DNA from: Chthonomonadaceae bacterium
Lineage (GTDB): Bacteria > Armatimonadota > Chthonomonadetes > Chthonomonadales > Chthonomonadaceae
DNA length: 64,000 nucleotides
NCBI GenBank assembly: GCA_025352825.1
Contig: JANXSG010000239.1
Span: forward strand, 1-64,000
Reading direction: 5' to 3'
The notes beneath the pieces were generated by a model, which ran no database searches, had not been told where the DNA came from, and saw only the letters and a list, made by a program, of their open reading frames with translations. The number at the start of each line of letters is the position of its first letter. Position 1 is the stretch's first letter. Positions 31,157-41,284 of this stretch are shown one piece after another. The position numbers and the translations under genes were made by a program.

Positions 31157-31900
31157 ATGTCTGTTGAACCGCCGACAAAACTGATTTTCCTGCCACTATT
31201 TCCACTGCATCAAGTTTTTTTTCCGAGTTTTCATCTGCAGCTCCACATCTTTGAACAGCGATATATATCCATGATCAATAGGTGTGTGGAGCAAGGAACC
31301 CCATTTGGAGTCGTGCTAATAAGAGAAGGCGAAGAGGTTGGCGAGCCTGCCATACCCTGCGAAGTCGGCTCTCTGGCACGAATTATCTCTACAAATACAC
31401 TTGAAGACGGAAGAATGCACATATTGGCATCCTGCGAGGGGCGTTTCCGTATTCTGGATACAATGGTTGCGGATCTTCCATATCTCATTGGGACAGTCGA
31501 AATGCTGGAAGACTCTGATGAAAACGAAAGAGATATATTACCTATTTCGCATAAAGTAGATGGTATTTTTCAGCAGTATATTGCTCTTCTAGCCGAATGC
31601 GTCAACGAACCATCTCCCGCATTGCAACTTCCCTCAGATCCAGCGCAACTCAGCAACTGTGTCGCATTTGTCGCTCAGCTTTCGAATGAAGCTAAGCAAA
31701 ACCTTCTGGAAATGACAAGTACCAAACAGCGATTATTGGAAGAGTACCAGCTTCTCCAGATCATGGTTACAGACCTCGAATCGCGTCGTATGCTACCAGT
31801 GGATGAAGAGGATGATCACTTCTATCAGGATGAGTTATTCCATCCCCTTAACACTCTCAACGAATCGTGGCGAGCCTTTCGTCAACAGGCCAGAAATTAA
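31157..31900 (+). CDS. Lon N-terminal substrate-binding-domain protein
   Basis: 'FLPLFPLHQVFFPSFHLQLHIFEQRYISMINRCVEQGTPFGVVLIREGEEVG...CEVGSLARI'; no ATPase or protease domain. Confidence 0.87.
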   Translation: MSVEPPTKLIFLPLFPLHQVFFPSFHLQLHIFEQRYISMINRCVEQGTPFGVVLIREGEEVGEPAIPCEVGSLARIISTNTLEDGRMHILASCEGRFRILDTMVADLPYLIGTVEMLEDSDENERDILPISHKVDGIFQQYIALLAECVNEPSPALQLPSDPAQLSNCVAFVAQLSNEAKQNLLEMTSTKQRLLEEYQLLQIMVTDLESRRMLPVDEEDDHFYQDELFHPLNTLNESWRAFRQQARN

Positions 31901-32006
31901 TACTGTGCTCCTGATCTCGTGAATTATTCAATTTCCAAATAACGTATTTTGTTACTTCAGGTCAAGCATCGTAGCTGTGGTACAATATGCATGGAGGGTG
32001 AATAAA

Positions 32007-32309
32007 ATGTCAAAACAGATTTTGGAATTGGAAGGGACTTGGGAAGAGATATGCGCCCATGATGCCATACTGTCCGGACATAAGGTGCGTCTTACAGTTT
32101 TCTCTGCAGAATCGGAGATTTCTTCAGAGCAAAACCCTCCTAACAAATATCGTCTATCTGTACGAGAGATGCTGAAATTACCTCTGAAAGAACGCGATAT
32201 TATACTGGCTGCACAAGCGACTAACGCGGAAGTATTCTATCGGACTGATCCAGACTTAACTTGTTTCGATGCCTGTGGAGAGGAAGACTATTTCGATGAA
32301 ACCTCGTAG
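32007..32309 (+). CDS. Putative antitoxin of MazF-type pair
   Basis: Small ORF overlapping the 5' end of the toxin gene; 'RLSVREMLKLPLKERDIILAAQATNAEVFYRTDPDLTCFDA'. Confidence 0.65.
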   Translation: MSKQILELEGTWEEICAHDAILSGHKVRLTVFSAESEISSEQNPPNKYRLSVREMLKLPLKERDIILAAQATNAEVFYRTDPDLTCFDACGEEDYFDETS

Positions 32310-32646
32310 AGGTGAAGTATGGAATGTGAATTTTACCCCATCTTTCGGAGCGGAAATCCAGAAAATCCGACCGGCGGTCATCATGAATGCAGAAAGTATA
32401 GGCAGGCTGCCGCTTAACATTGTAGTACCAATAACGAACTGGCGTACTGAGTATGCAGAGTTTGACTGGTTCGTATCACTATCACCAACCACAACAAACG
32501 GGCTAAATAAAGAGTCTGGTGCGGACACATTTCAAGTTAAATCCATTTCCGAAAGTAGACTTGTTGAGAAGTTAGGCGAGCTGACCAGCGATCAAATGGC
32601 GGACATTGCAAGCGCAATAGCACTTTGTATCGGTTATGTATCTTAA
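32296..32646 (+). CDS. Type II toxin-antitoxin PemK/MazF family toxin
   Basis: 'MKPRRGEVWNVNFTPSFGAEIQKIRPAVIMNAESIGRLPLNIVVPITNW', 'DTFQVKSISESRLVEKLGELT'. Confidence 0.9.
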   Translation: MKPRRGEVWNVNFTPSFGAEIQKIRPAVIMNAESIGRLPLNIVVPITNWRTEYAEFDWFVSLSPTTTNGLNKESGADTFQVKSISESRLVEKLGELTSDQMADIASAIALCIGYVS

Positions 32647-32670
32647 TTTTCAATGGTTGTTTATAAATAA

Positions 32671-32702
32671 AAGCCCCTCTCCAATTTTTGGGAGAGGGGC
32701 TT
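32671..32702 (-). terminator. Rho-independent terminator aagcccctctcc-aatttttg-ggagaggggctt
   Basis: 12-bp perfect stem 17 bp beyond the minus-strand stop; minus-strand read continues TTTTATTTATAAA; may act bidirectionally. Confidence 0.8.
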
Positions 32703-32718
32703 CTAATTAGAGTTTATC

Positions 32719-35700
32719 CTAGTGCTCGTTGCTCACATTCGGATAGAACTGAGGCGAGAGTGTCTGATAGTAAAGATCTGTAGTACTCGCACGTGTACTT
32801 GTCCAGAATATCCATATCTTATCTGCAAATGGATCCTTGAACGCCGCTACCTGCCCTTCATTGACCGCTGAGTCAGTTGGCATGACGATCTCGGAAGTGG
32901 TCTCATCTCCTGTGCCGCCGGATACACTCATCTCATCACCCCAGGCTACTGAGTATATAAGACCGTTGTAAGATGCGTTTGCCGGATCTGAGCTGCTGTA
33001 CTTAACCTGAATCACATTACCTTCATCTATCTCAGTAAAGTATATTCGCCCACGCGCATAGTCTATTTCATAAGGTCCAACTACGTGCCCTCCCGGGCCT
33101 GGCTGAACAGTCACCGATTGTACAGATTGTATCCCCTGGGCGTTGGGGGCTGTTAGCATCACAGGTCGAGGCAGCCTAATCATCAGTCGCATGGCCTTGT
33201 AGTAGATCGTGGAGGTCGCTTTACCAGAAGCAGCACTCTTATGATATAGCACCCACAATCGATCTACAGGTGGCGCAGAGCCAGTGTTTCCAAACAAGCC
33301 TTGCGGAGTAGCTAATTGATACCTGGTATTTGCACCACGATCTATAATCGCTACAGGATTCGTGTTGTTCCCCACTGAGGAAACCGCAGGATGTGATCTG
33401 AAGCCCGGATCGTTTACCAGCCCGCTTTGCAGGAATGCATCACTTCGAACGATGTTTGTCTCGTCACGGGAGACATCGACACGCATCACCTGTGGTGCAT
33501 AGCTTACAGTGACCCTATCCCCTCTCAACGGGGTGATATTGGGGAAATTAACATTTCCAGATCGGGTATCCACGATCAAGTGTCCACCTGAAAGCACGCC
33601 TTGATCCGCCCCAGAGGCATCGCGTGAAACTAGATCATAGGTCACTAAGCCAGATGCTGGATCGAACTGCCCTTTCTGAATGAAGGTCGGTCTTCCTTTC
33701 GCATCTGCTGACGAATCAGCGATGTTAGGTCGGCCATTGATATGATATTTCACACCATTCCGAATAAGATCAACCTGTATGTTATCCGATATCGAATTTC
33801 CACTTCGCAATACCCAGGATGCATCGCGTGCTGTATAGGAACTTGTCGCCCCCACCCTTGTCAGTGTTTCATTAATTACTGGTGGAAGCTGCATAAGAGA
33901 TAGTGCTCCTAGTTGCAGATCAGTTCCGGTTTTAGGTGCAATTCGATTGATACTATACCTGCTCTTCAGTACCTCCACAGTCTGGCGATTCTGAAGGGTT
34001 CCCGTGTAGTACAGATCAATTGCATCCACTACATTGCCACTTGCCGGATCAGTTACTCTGGTATAGACCGGATAAGGATCGCTCTGCCATACCAGACCGC
34101 CCGGAGGATCCAGTTTGCGATCTCCAGTGGAAACCACATCGCTATTGGTTGCTGTCTGCTGATACCAGCCCGATTCCAAGTCTTTCATGTTTCCCGATGT
34201 ATTTGCATTGAAGTCGTAGTACAGAGATGTTTGCCCAGAGCTGCCCGAGTGCCAGAATAGGTAGAGCAGCTTCTGTGCCGGATGAATCCCATCCGCTTCA
34301 AAACTGATCTCAATCGGCTTCGGACTAAGTTTAGCAAGCGCAGGATCATTCAGGAAGGATAGTGTCTGATCTGGAACCCCTTTCACATTTCCATTGAGTG
34401 TCGAATAGAACGTTCTGGTCTCCGTTTGCTGAGATGCTGGGCTCTGAGCAAAAGTAGGTCTGCTTTTATCAATATTTCCCTGATAGAACAACCACGCCTC
34501 ACCATTTGGATCGGGGATGATCAGTCCATTCGCCTTCACCAGGGTAGATACTGTCGTAGCCGGGCTGGCAAATTTTGCCGTCTGGGCAGCTCGAGTTCCA
34601 GGAAGATATGGCGGTACTATCGTCGGATTGAAGGCTGCGGCTACCGCCTCTGCCTGAGTAGATGGGAACAGTTTGTTGAGAGTTCCAAGATCAGGGAAGA
34701 GACCATAGGTCGCTCCTCCAGGGATTCCCCACCAGCGGCCGTCAATTCCGCTGCTAACTACATTCCCCGTTCGTGCAAAGTTGAAGTCGTTTCCTGCAGG
34801 GCTTCCACCAACAGGGCTTGGCAGACTGGTATAAGCCAGTGAGTAGGGCGCATTTGCATGGATACCTCCATTATCCCAATATGGGCTTCCTGCCTGCTGT
34901 CTGTTCGTGGTGAAATACAGCCACACATCAGAGTTTGTTGCAGTGGGGAAACGCAGTACTGCAGGCAGGGCATTCATACTTGCCTGCTGGTTTAGCCGCT
35001 CTTGCGCGGACAATATTGTCGGATCGGTGGGATCGAATGTATCTATCTGCCCCAGTGTTCCAGCGGTGACTCCATTTGTTATCCGTGCCTCCCTCACCTG
35101 AAGAGCGAGACTAAATGTAGGCTCGGCGAACTTTTCAACAGGCGTACCGTCCGGTCTTGTGCTGCCCGGCGATACTGCCACATTCAGTATTCCATCATGA
35201 TCCGTTCCTACCGTGGTGTTCGCGCCGGAAGACGCAAGCCACTCTCGCCACTGAATTGGCGTCTCATCCTCAAATGGGAAGATGGGAGCCGAATAAGTCC
35301 CGGAAGGCGTACCCAACGGTATTGCCATTCCAATTCTTGGCTTACTACTCTGCGGCTGAATTGTCGCGTTAGAAGGGGAATCGGGTATCAAAGCAGTCGT
35401 ACCCAGCGAATCTCCAGGCAGCGGCTTGTGCAGAGTTGGCATCGGCTGAAAGCCAGGAACCCAGTTGGAGAATGTATTGGCAGGCAGTCCAGTGGCTATT
35501 GCTGCCGAGATATCGCTCTGCAGAACATTCGGGTTAGGAATGCCATTCGGGTTGGCTGTACTCTGCCACAGCCAGCTATCCTTGAAATCCAGGGTGCCAG
35601 GCTGACTGTGCAAACTGGTATGGTCAAAGGAGGACACAACCCCGATATTACCCAGCCCAGCATTGGCGCTGCTATCAACAAATGGTACAGCAAAGAGCGG

Positions 35701-38700
35701 TAGATTACTTAGTCTATTGACCTGATCACTCACTAGCTGAGCGGAAATGGCATTACCTGCGCCGGGATAAATAAGCAGGGCAGATGAATTCACCGCCGCA
35801 TTAGGTGCTCCCAGAAGTTTGGCAATTCGCAGATCGACCAGGTTGATATTACTAGTACTGACCAATGTAAATGGTTGGAAGAAGACACCCAGCTTGGCTG
35901 GATCGTCCCACGGTGATACAGCGCCAGGCATACTTGGCGCAAATGGAGATAGGTAGTATGGCGGAGCATTCGCCCCTACAGCCTTGGCGGAATACCCTGT
36001 TCCTTGAGGAAGTTTACCCAGATGGATCGTCTGTTCTCCCACATTCAGCGTCACGTTAGGAGCTACAGACAGTCCTAATTCGAAAGCTCTGTAGGCATCA
36101 TCGATGACGCTTGTGCCAGCAGCGCTTCTCGAGTCATCATATGCTGCCTGTGGATTATAGATACTCGACTGAACACCAGGCGAAACCGTCCGAACAATTG
36201 CCTCCGCAAGATAACCTCCAGCCGGGTATCCGAATGTCGAATTCGTTCCATTTAGACTGTTCATCGGCCCGACCATCTTTGTGTTATTTAAGCCTAGTAC
36301 TGTCCCGTGTATGTCGGTGAAGGTAGAGCCGAACTTATAGGTAGTTCCATTATAGGTATAGCTCTGCTGCCCACGGTTCACATTTGCCGGCTGGAATTTA
36401 GGCACATTCACCGAGAGCTGCACAGGCGTGGGGCGCAGCAAGTCAATAGTTAGTCCTGAGGGATTGTTGGTGTCCGGAATCACTCTAGGATCAGTGAGTA
36501 TCGCCTGACCAGAATTTAGTTCCTGGCCAGACTGTGTCACCATGCTGATAGCATTCGATGGTATCACAGGATAGTCGATCGTGTTTTGGCCGTCCGAGGG
36601 AAGTTTCTCCCAGGGAAGCGGGTTCATGACAGAGGTTGGCCCGCCACGCCAGCTCGGAGCCTGTGTATGAGTCTGAACAGTGATTCTCCGCCCGGTCGAG
36701 TTGAAAAGCTTACTTCGGTCTGTAATCATCAGCGAATTGAAAATAGTTGCCCCAGTGGCTTGATAGATCGAATTCTTCCCATCTTCAGTCATCGGAAGCG
36801 GTGCAAAAAGGGCTTTCGGAGTACCCACGATAGTATTCACTGCAGAATTAGCATTCCCATTTCCCAGTACTTCGGTTGCTAATTGTGGATTCGATTTAAC
36901 AATCGAATTTATATCCGGCCCCATACCAATAATGTTGGGTTCACCACTACCCATCTGAATACCGTTATTCCACCCGCGCACCGTAAGCGCAAGCGGATTG
37001 GTGATATAGATCGAGCGGGGCTGGCCCAGCAAGTTAGCTTGATTTGCCGTGGCGCCAAGAAGAGTTGCAGATTTTCCCTTAAAGTTCAGCTGCCCGGCGT
37101 TCATCGTAATGGTAGGCGTTCGTACCGTAAGCGCAGGCGAGTTCCCACCGCTGCCATGTGCCAATGTCTGAGCAAGGCTTACGGTAACCGTAACCGGGTA
37201 GTTGGTAGATCGCGGTGAATACTTCAGGTTGGCAGTCGGGTCGATCGGTATTGCCGCTTTCGCCACCCAGGTAAAGACATTCTGTGCATTGCCAGTAAGC
37301 TTAGCTACACCGCCACCATTCACATCCCACTGAATTCCCCATATGCTCAGTGGAGCATTTAATGAACCAACGTCTCCCGGCCATCCATTGTTCAGAACGA
37401 TTCCACCAGGAACACTGGAAGGGATAGTAGCGCCGCGTGAACCGCTCTGAGCCATTCGGAAAGTAACGGTGAATGCCGGCCTGCCCGTACTGCGCGCAGG
37501 GTTCATCGGGTCACTGTCCTGTCCGTGATAGACACCCCAGGCCACAGCGTACAGCTTCTCACCCCAATCGACGGCTAGTGAACCCGTAGGGCCAGCAGTC
37601 AGATTTCCTGCTTCAGGTGCGCCATATTTTCCTATGGAAGGCGCGCCGTTCTCGTCCACAGCAGGAGTATGCGCAATTCCATTCGAGCCGTTATTCAGCG
37701 CCATCAAATCATACTCTTTTTTAGTATAGAGATTGACACCGCGGATATCAAAGTCGATCGTGCCGTCCGTCACCAGAGTAGAACTGGGTTCTCCTGGCCC
37801 GGTCGTACCGGAAGCCTGTCCTGTCACAGGATTGATGGCTGGAATTCCATAAGCTCGCATCTGGCCCAATTCATCGCCTTCCACCAGCATTCCATGCGGA
37901 ATACCTGTGAGTTGGCTTGGCGCTACAGTGGTTGCATTAAATTTATCACCACCCACCGCGATAACAGAAGCAGATCGTGGGGAGGGATCAGACTGCTGCC
38001 AGATGAGAGGAAGTATCTGATTCATCCCTGAGCCATCATCTATAGTGTTCAGAGCAAACCCACTCAGAATCCCGTCATCATCCCCAAATACCAGCGCAGG
38101 TATACTCGTCGTCGAATTCGGGAGATTAGTCGCAAACCCCGGCTGAGCCGTCAGTAAAGTAGCTGTAGGAGTACAGTTCGTATTTGCTCCCGTGGAGCTG
38201 TTTCCAGTAGCGATAAATGCATTTTTGGTGGTGCCAGGCCCTGTGGGCGAGGCATTCAGAGCATACACCGTACCATTGTTCTGGACTACGTAGCAGACAT
38301 CCGGAAGGACGCTTGCGGCATCTATAAGTTTAGGATCCCACAATAGAGGCGCGCTTCCCCGGAATCCAGGATCGAGCGCTGTCGTTTTGGTATCACCTTC
38401 GACTGGCTGCGGTGGATTACTAGTCCAGGGATAGACCCATGTAAGTGTATCCACGACGGGGGCGGTACCTGCAGGTGCGGCTTCAGCAACGGAATAGACT
38501 CGTCCAGAGCAAGTGAAATAGAGATTGCCCTTGAAGACAACCGGAGTGCTTGGAGCTGCGCCAAGCGAGTTACCCTTCTCCGGGTAGAGCCAGCTTAATT
38601 TTTCCAGGAAGGGTGGAGCACCTGTTGTGAAGTTAATAAATATCTTGTCATGGCCAGGATATAGCCCATAGACATGCCCGTCACCTGAGCTTGCAAACAC

Positions 38701-41187
38701 ATTGCTGGAAGCTCCATTCGCTGGATTAAAGCTTAGCGAAGAAGGGAACGATACTTTGTTTGCATCGTCCACATAAGGATTCGGGGCGGTATATCCCTGA
38801 GCTGTAGCTACAATTTGTTTATCCGCATGATAGTAGTCACCGCGTGGACGAGGCCACGTCCAGATTCGCTGCGTGGTACCAGAATATCCCGTTTGAGTGC
38901 TGAGGGTGAAGTCGCCGCGGCCACCGGCATCAAAAGCAAACACACGCCCATTTGCGTTAGGCACCAGAAGAAGTTGTGGTGCGAAGGGATTCGGGTCGAT
39001 ACCGCCAGGCAAATGGTCAGGGTCTTCAATAAGAATCGGAGCCCCCTGGACACCGCCAAAATCTATCTGCGTATCCCCTTTAACAACCATTTTTCCATTG
39101 GTGTCCGGTATGAGGTCGCCATCATAATACTGTCGTGGCAGCTTCGATCCAGCGTTGATGGGAATAAATGTGTTCGCCTGATCAGCCGCAGCTCCAAATC
39201 CCGAACCAGGCGCAGGATAGATGCCTTTAAGCGAACCTGTATAGTTTGGATCATACGAGACAGCATTGAGGGTGGCTACATGATTTACTTCCAGCGGCCT
39301 GTACGAGGGATATGTCCAGTAAGCAGTGGTAGTCTGAGTTGCTGGATCCCCATATGGGTCGAGTGAGTAGACATGCCCCGCAGAACCATTGGCACTTGTG
39401 GTGGCAAAGTAGATCATCGGCCGGACATTACCATCTCTGCAGCGTACATTCGCAAGCAGCGGAGATACACTCGATGTGCCTCCCCCTGTGTTGGCAGTTA
39501 GTCCACTATTACTGTCCGGCAATCCCGCATATCGCCAGACCACTTTTTTAATAGAGGTGATAAAAGCTCCATTGAAAGTGGTATCGCCATTGCGGTTGTC
39601 CAGGCAGTAGAACACAGGGATTGTCGTGAGTGCAGTAGGATCTGCCGCCGATCCTGAGTTTGCCTTGGTAGGATCCACGTACGATCTTAATGGCGGTGTA
39701 GTCAGTGCAATCTCAGGAGTCGCTTCTTCTCTCACAACGTAGAAAAGAGGCTGGACTCCTTTAGAAGGCTGAAGCGTGGTATCAATTTTGTTTGTGCCAG
39801 AAGCAGAAGCCAGCACTCTCCCATAGGGCGCTATCGTAAAAATGGGAGCGTTGGTACGGGTTAAATTGGGCGGAAGTGAAATCGGAGCATTAGGCGAATC
39901 TGCTGGCACCAGTGCGGATTGAGACACAAATCGAACAGCATCCGCCACAACTACAGGTTTCCTTCCGCCGTATATCGCTCCGTTAACATCGTCTGGTGTC
40001 AGTGCAAATATGCTCACGGTAAGCATGTCGGAAGGGGCGCCCGAGAATGGGAAGGACGCAGGACTCAATCCTCCGCCCTGCAAGTGTATCCATCCTGATT
40101 CGCCCAGATCTACCACAAATATTCGACTGTATTTAGCATCGTTGATTCCCCCAGTATCTGCATTTCCGTTCCCAAGTACAATTGTATTGAACTGCTTGGT
40201 TCCATTATTGGCAATTCCGACTGTCCACGTACCTGGAACACCAGCTGCCCGATTGGGATTACCCCAGCTTACGCGTACGAGAGCACGGGTGACATTGGAG
40301 TGCGCAAGTCCATCGACAAGCAGAGTTCCATTAGGTACCGTTCCGTTTCCAGGGGAATAAATATCCACTCCGTAGCGGCCTGCAGCCATACGCCCGCATG
40401 CCCAGACTGCGAGAGGTTGCCCAGCGATAATCGAGGCTACCAATGCACTGTGCACGGAGCTATAGACTGCAGGTGTCGCGTTTGGCAGCAGAGCAATTTC
40501 TGCGGTAGTGGCTGGTGAAACCTTCGGCGGAACATTAGAATCTCTATCAACCAGAAATGTGCCTGGTATTGCCGGTGTATATGCATAATCTTTATCACGA
40601 ACTGTATTTGCGAACACGGGGAATGCAAAACCGCCTGCTGGAGATCGATAGTCATTGGCATTGCCAGTAACAGCCACAAGTGGGCACTGCCAGATACCGT
40701 TAGCCCCGAAATACTGCATGAGCGGCCTGTAGCCAATGATTTCCGCATTAGGAGGATTAGGAGCTATATAAGGCTGAATGGATGAGGCAGGACTGAAAAG
40801 ATTGGTTCCTTTCAGGGCGCCAGTTATCTCTTCATTATCGACAGTGACTGAAGTAGGGAACGTACCCACTGCAGAAATATCACGAGTGAAAGGCCACACC
40901 CATCTGGGATATGCAAGACCGGGATCACTAAAAAACTTGCCATTCACAGCGTCGTTATAAGACTTGTTGAAGAACTCATTATAACCTCGGTTTACAGGAG
41001 AACCATTGAGAGTTTGAGCACCAGGGCCGCTGAATGGTGATATGTTTCCACCGTTGATCAGCCAGTCTGTCCCGTCAAATAGCAGCGGAACCTGTGCTTG
41101 AGCGGATAGGCCTGTCAGCATCAGCAGCGAACTAACAGTGAGTGCCCTTGTTATTTTAGATAGGAAGCGAATATCTCGTTGCTTCAT
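32719..41187 (-). CDS. Giant exported multi-domain protein (~2822 aa) with PQQ-like propeller blades and golvesin-like domain; proposed PilY1-like
   Basis: Single uninterrupted ORF; signal peptide 'ITRALTVSSLLMLTGLSAQAQ'; blades such as 'GHVYSLDPYGD', 'GRVFAFDAGGRG', 'GDGHVYGLYPGHD', 'NNGTVYALNASPT'; start 41187 with AAGGAAACTCCT upstream. Confidence 0.85.
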   Translation of the reverse strand: MKQRDIRFLSKITRALTVSSLLMLTGLSAQAQVPLLFDGTDWLINGGNISPFSGPGAQTLNGSPVNRGYNEFFNKSYNDAVNGKFFSDPGLAYPRWVWPFTRDISAVGTFPTSVTVDNEEITGALKGTNLFSPASSIQPYIAPNPPNAEIIGYRPLMQYFGANGIWQCPLVAVTGNANDYRSPAGGFAFPVFANTVRDKDYAYTPAIPGTFLVDRDSNVPPKVSPATTAEIALLPNATPAVYSSVHSALVASIIAGQPLAVWACGRMAAGRYGVDIYSPGNGTVPNGTLLVDGLAHSNVTRALVRVSWGNPNRAAGVPGTWTVGIANNGTKQFNTIVLGNGNADTGGINDAKYSRIFVVDLGESGWIHLQGGGLSPASFPFSGAPSDMLTVSIFALTPDDVNGAIYGGRKPVVVADAVRFVSQSALVPADSPNAPISLPPNLTRTNAPIFTIAPYGRVLASASGTNKIDTTLQPSKGVQPLFYVVREEATPEIALTTPPLRSYVDPTKANSGSAADPTALTTIPVFYCLDNRNGDTTFNGAFITSIKKVVWRYAGLPDSNSGLTANTGGGTSSVSPLLANVRCRDGNVRPMIYFATTSANGSAGHVYSLDPYGDPATQTTTAYWTYPSYRPLEVNHVATLNAVSYDPNYTGSLKGIYPAPGSGFGAAADQANTFIPINAGSKLPRQYYDGDLIPDTNGKMVVKGDTQIDFGGVQGAPILIEDPDHLPGGIDPNPFAPQLLLVPNANGRVFAFDAGGRGDFTLSTQTGYSGTTQRIWTWPRPRGDYYHADKQIVATAQGYTAPNPYVDDANKVSFPSSLSFNPANGASSNVFASSGDGHVYGLYPGHDKIFINFTTGAPPFLEKLSWLYPEKGNSLGAAPSTPVVFKGNLYFTCSGRVYSVAEAAPAGTAPVVDTLTWVYPWTSNPPQPVEGDTKTTALDPGFRGSAPLLWDPKLIDAASVLPDVCYVVQNNGTVYALNASPTGPGTTKNAFIATGNSSTGANTNCTPTATLLTAQPGFATNLPNSTTSIPALVFGDDDGILSGFALNTIDDGSGMNQILPLIWQQSDPSPRSASVIAVGGDKFNATTVAPSQLTGIPHGMLVEGDELGQMRAYGIPAINPVTGQASGTTGPGEPSSTLVTDGTIDFDIRGVNLYTKKEYDLMALNNGSNGIAHTPAVDENGAPSIGKYGAPEAGNLTAGPTGSLAVDWGEKLYAVAWGVYHGQDSDPMNPARSTGRPAFTVTFRMAQSGSRGATIPSSVPGGIVLNNGWPGDVGSLNAPLSIWGIQWDVNGGGVAKLTGNAQNVFTWVAKAAIPIDPTANLKYSPRSTNYPVTVTVSLAQTLAHGSGGNSPALTVRTPTITMNAGQLNFKGKSATLLGATANQANLLGQPRSIYITNPLALTVRGWNNGIQMGSGEPNIIGMGPDINSIVKSNPQLATEVLGNGNANSAVNTIVGTPKALFAPLPMTEDGKNSIYQATGATIFNSLMITDRSKLFNSTGRRITVQTHTQAPSWRGGPTSVMNPLPWEKLPSDGQNTIDYPVIPSNAISMVTQSGQELNSGQAILTDPRVIPDTNNPSGLTIDLLRPTPVQLSVNVPKFQPANVNRGQQSYTYNGTTYKFGSTFTDIHGTVLGLNNTKMVGPMNSLNGTNSTFGYPAGGYLAEAIVRTVSPGVQSSIYNPQAAYDDSRSAAGTSVIDDAYRAFELGLSVAPNVTLNVGEQTIHLGKLPQGTGYSAKAVGANAPPYYLSPFAPSMPGAVSPWDDPAKLGVFFQPFTLVSTSNINLVDLRIAKLLGAPNAAVNSSALLIYPGAGNAISAQLVSDQVNRLSNLPLFAVPFVDSSANAGLGNIGVVSSFDHTSLHSQPGTLDFKDSWLWQSTANPNGIPNPNVLQSDISAAIATGLPANTFSNWVPGFQPMPTLHKPLPGDSLGTTALIPDSPSNATIQPQSSKPRIGMAIPLGTPSGTYSAPIFPFEDETPIQWREWLASSGANTTVGTDHDGILNVAVSPGSTRPDGTPVEKFAEPTFSLALQVREARITNGVTAGTLGQIDTFDPTDPTILSAQERLNQQASMNALPAVLRFPTATNSDVWLYFTTNRQQAGSPYWDNGGIHANAPYSLAYTSLPSPVGGSPAGNDFNFARTGNVVSSGIDGRWWGIPGGATYGLFPDLGTLNKLFPSTQAEAVAAAFNPTIVPPYLPGTRAAQTAKFASPATTVSTLVKANGLIIPDPNGEAWLFYQGNIDKSRPTFAQSPASQQTETRTFYSTLNGNVKGVPDQTLSFLNDPALAKLSPKPIEISFEADGIHPAQKLLYLFWHSGSSGQTSLYYDFNANTSGNMKDLESGWYQQTATNSDVVSTGDRKLDPPGGLVWQSDPYPVYTRVTDPASGNVVDAIDLYYTGTLQNRQTVEVLKSRYSINRIAPKTGTDLQLGALSLMQLPPVINETLTRVGATSSYTARDASWVLRSGNSISDNIQVDLIRNGVKYHINGRPNIADSSADAKGRPTFIQKGQFDPASGLVTYDLVSRDASGADQGVLSGGHLIVDTRSGNVNFPNITPLRGDRVTVSYAPQVMRVDVSRDETNIVRSDAFLQSGLVNDPGFRSHPAVSSVGNNTNPVAIIDRGANTRYQLATPQGLFGNTGSAPPVDRLWVLYHKSAASGKATSTIYYKAMRLMIRLPRPVMLTAPNAQGIQSVQSVTVQPGPGGHVVGPYEIDYARGRIYFTEIDEGNVIQVKYSSSDPANASYNGLIYSVAWGDEMSVSGGTGDETTSEIVMPTDSAVNEGQVAAFKDPFADKIWIFWTSTRASTTDLYYQTLSPQFYPNVSNEH

Positions 41188-41284
41188 AGGAGTTTCCTTT
41201 TTCACTTTCATAGCTATCCAGACTTTACAACAATCGTACTTCTGGATCGTATGGACTGCATTATTTACCGGATGCACCAGACTG

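Noticed and set aside
35002-35703. 233-aa plus-strand ORF
   Set aside because: Lies wholly antisense to the 2.8-kaa coding sequence; Arg/Ser/Cys-rich composition typical of a shadow ORF.
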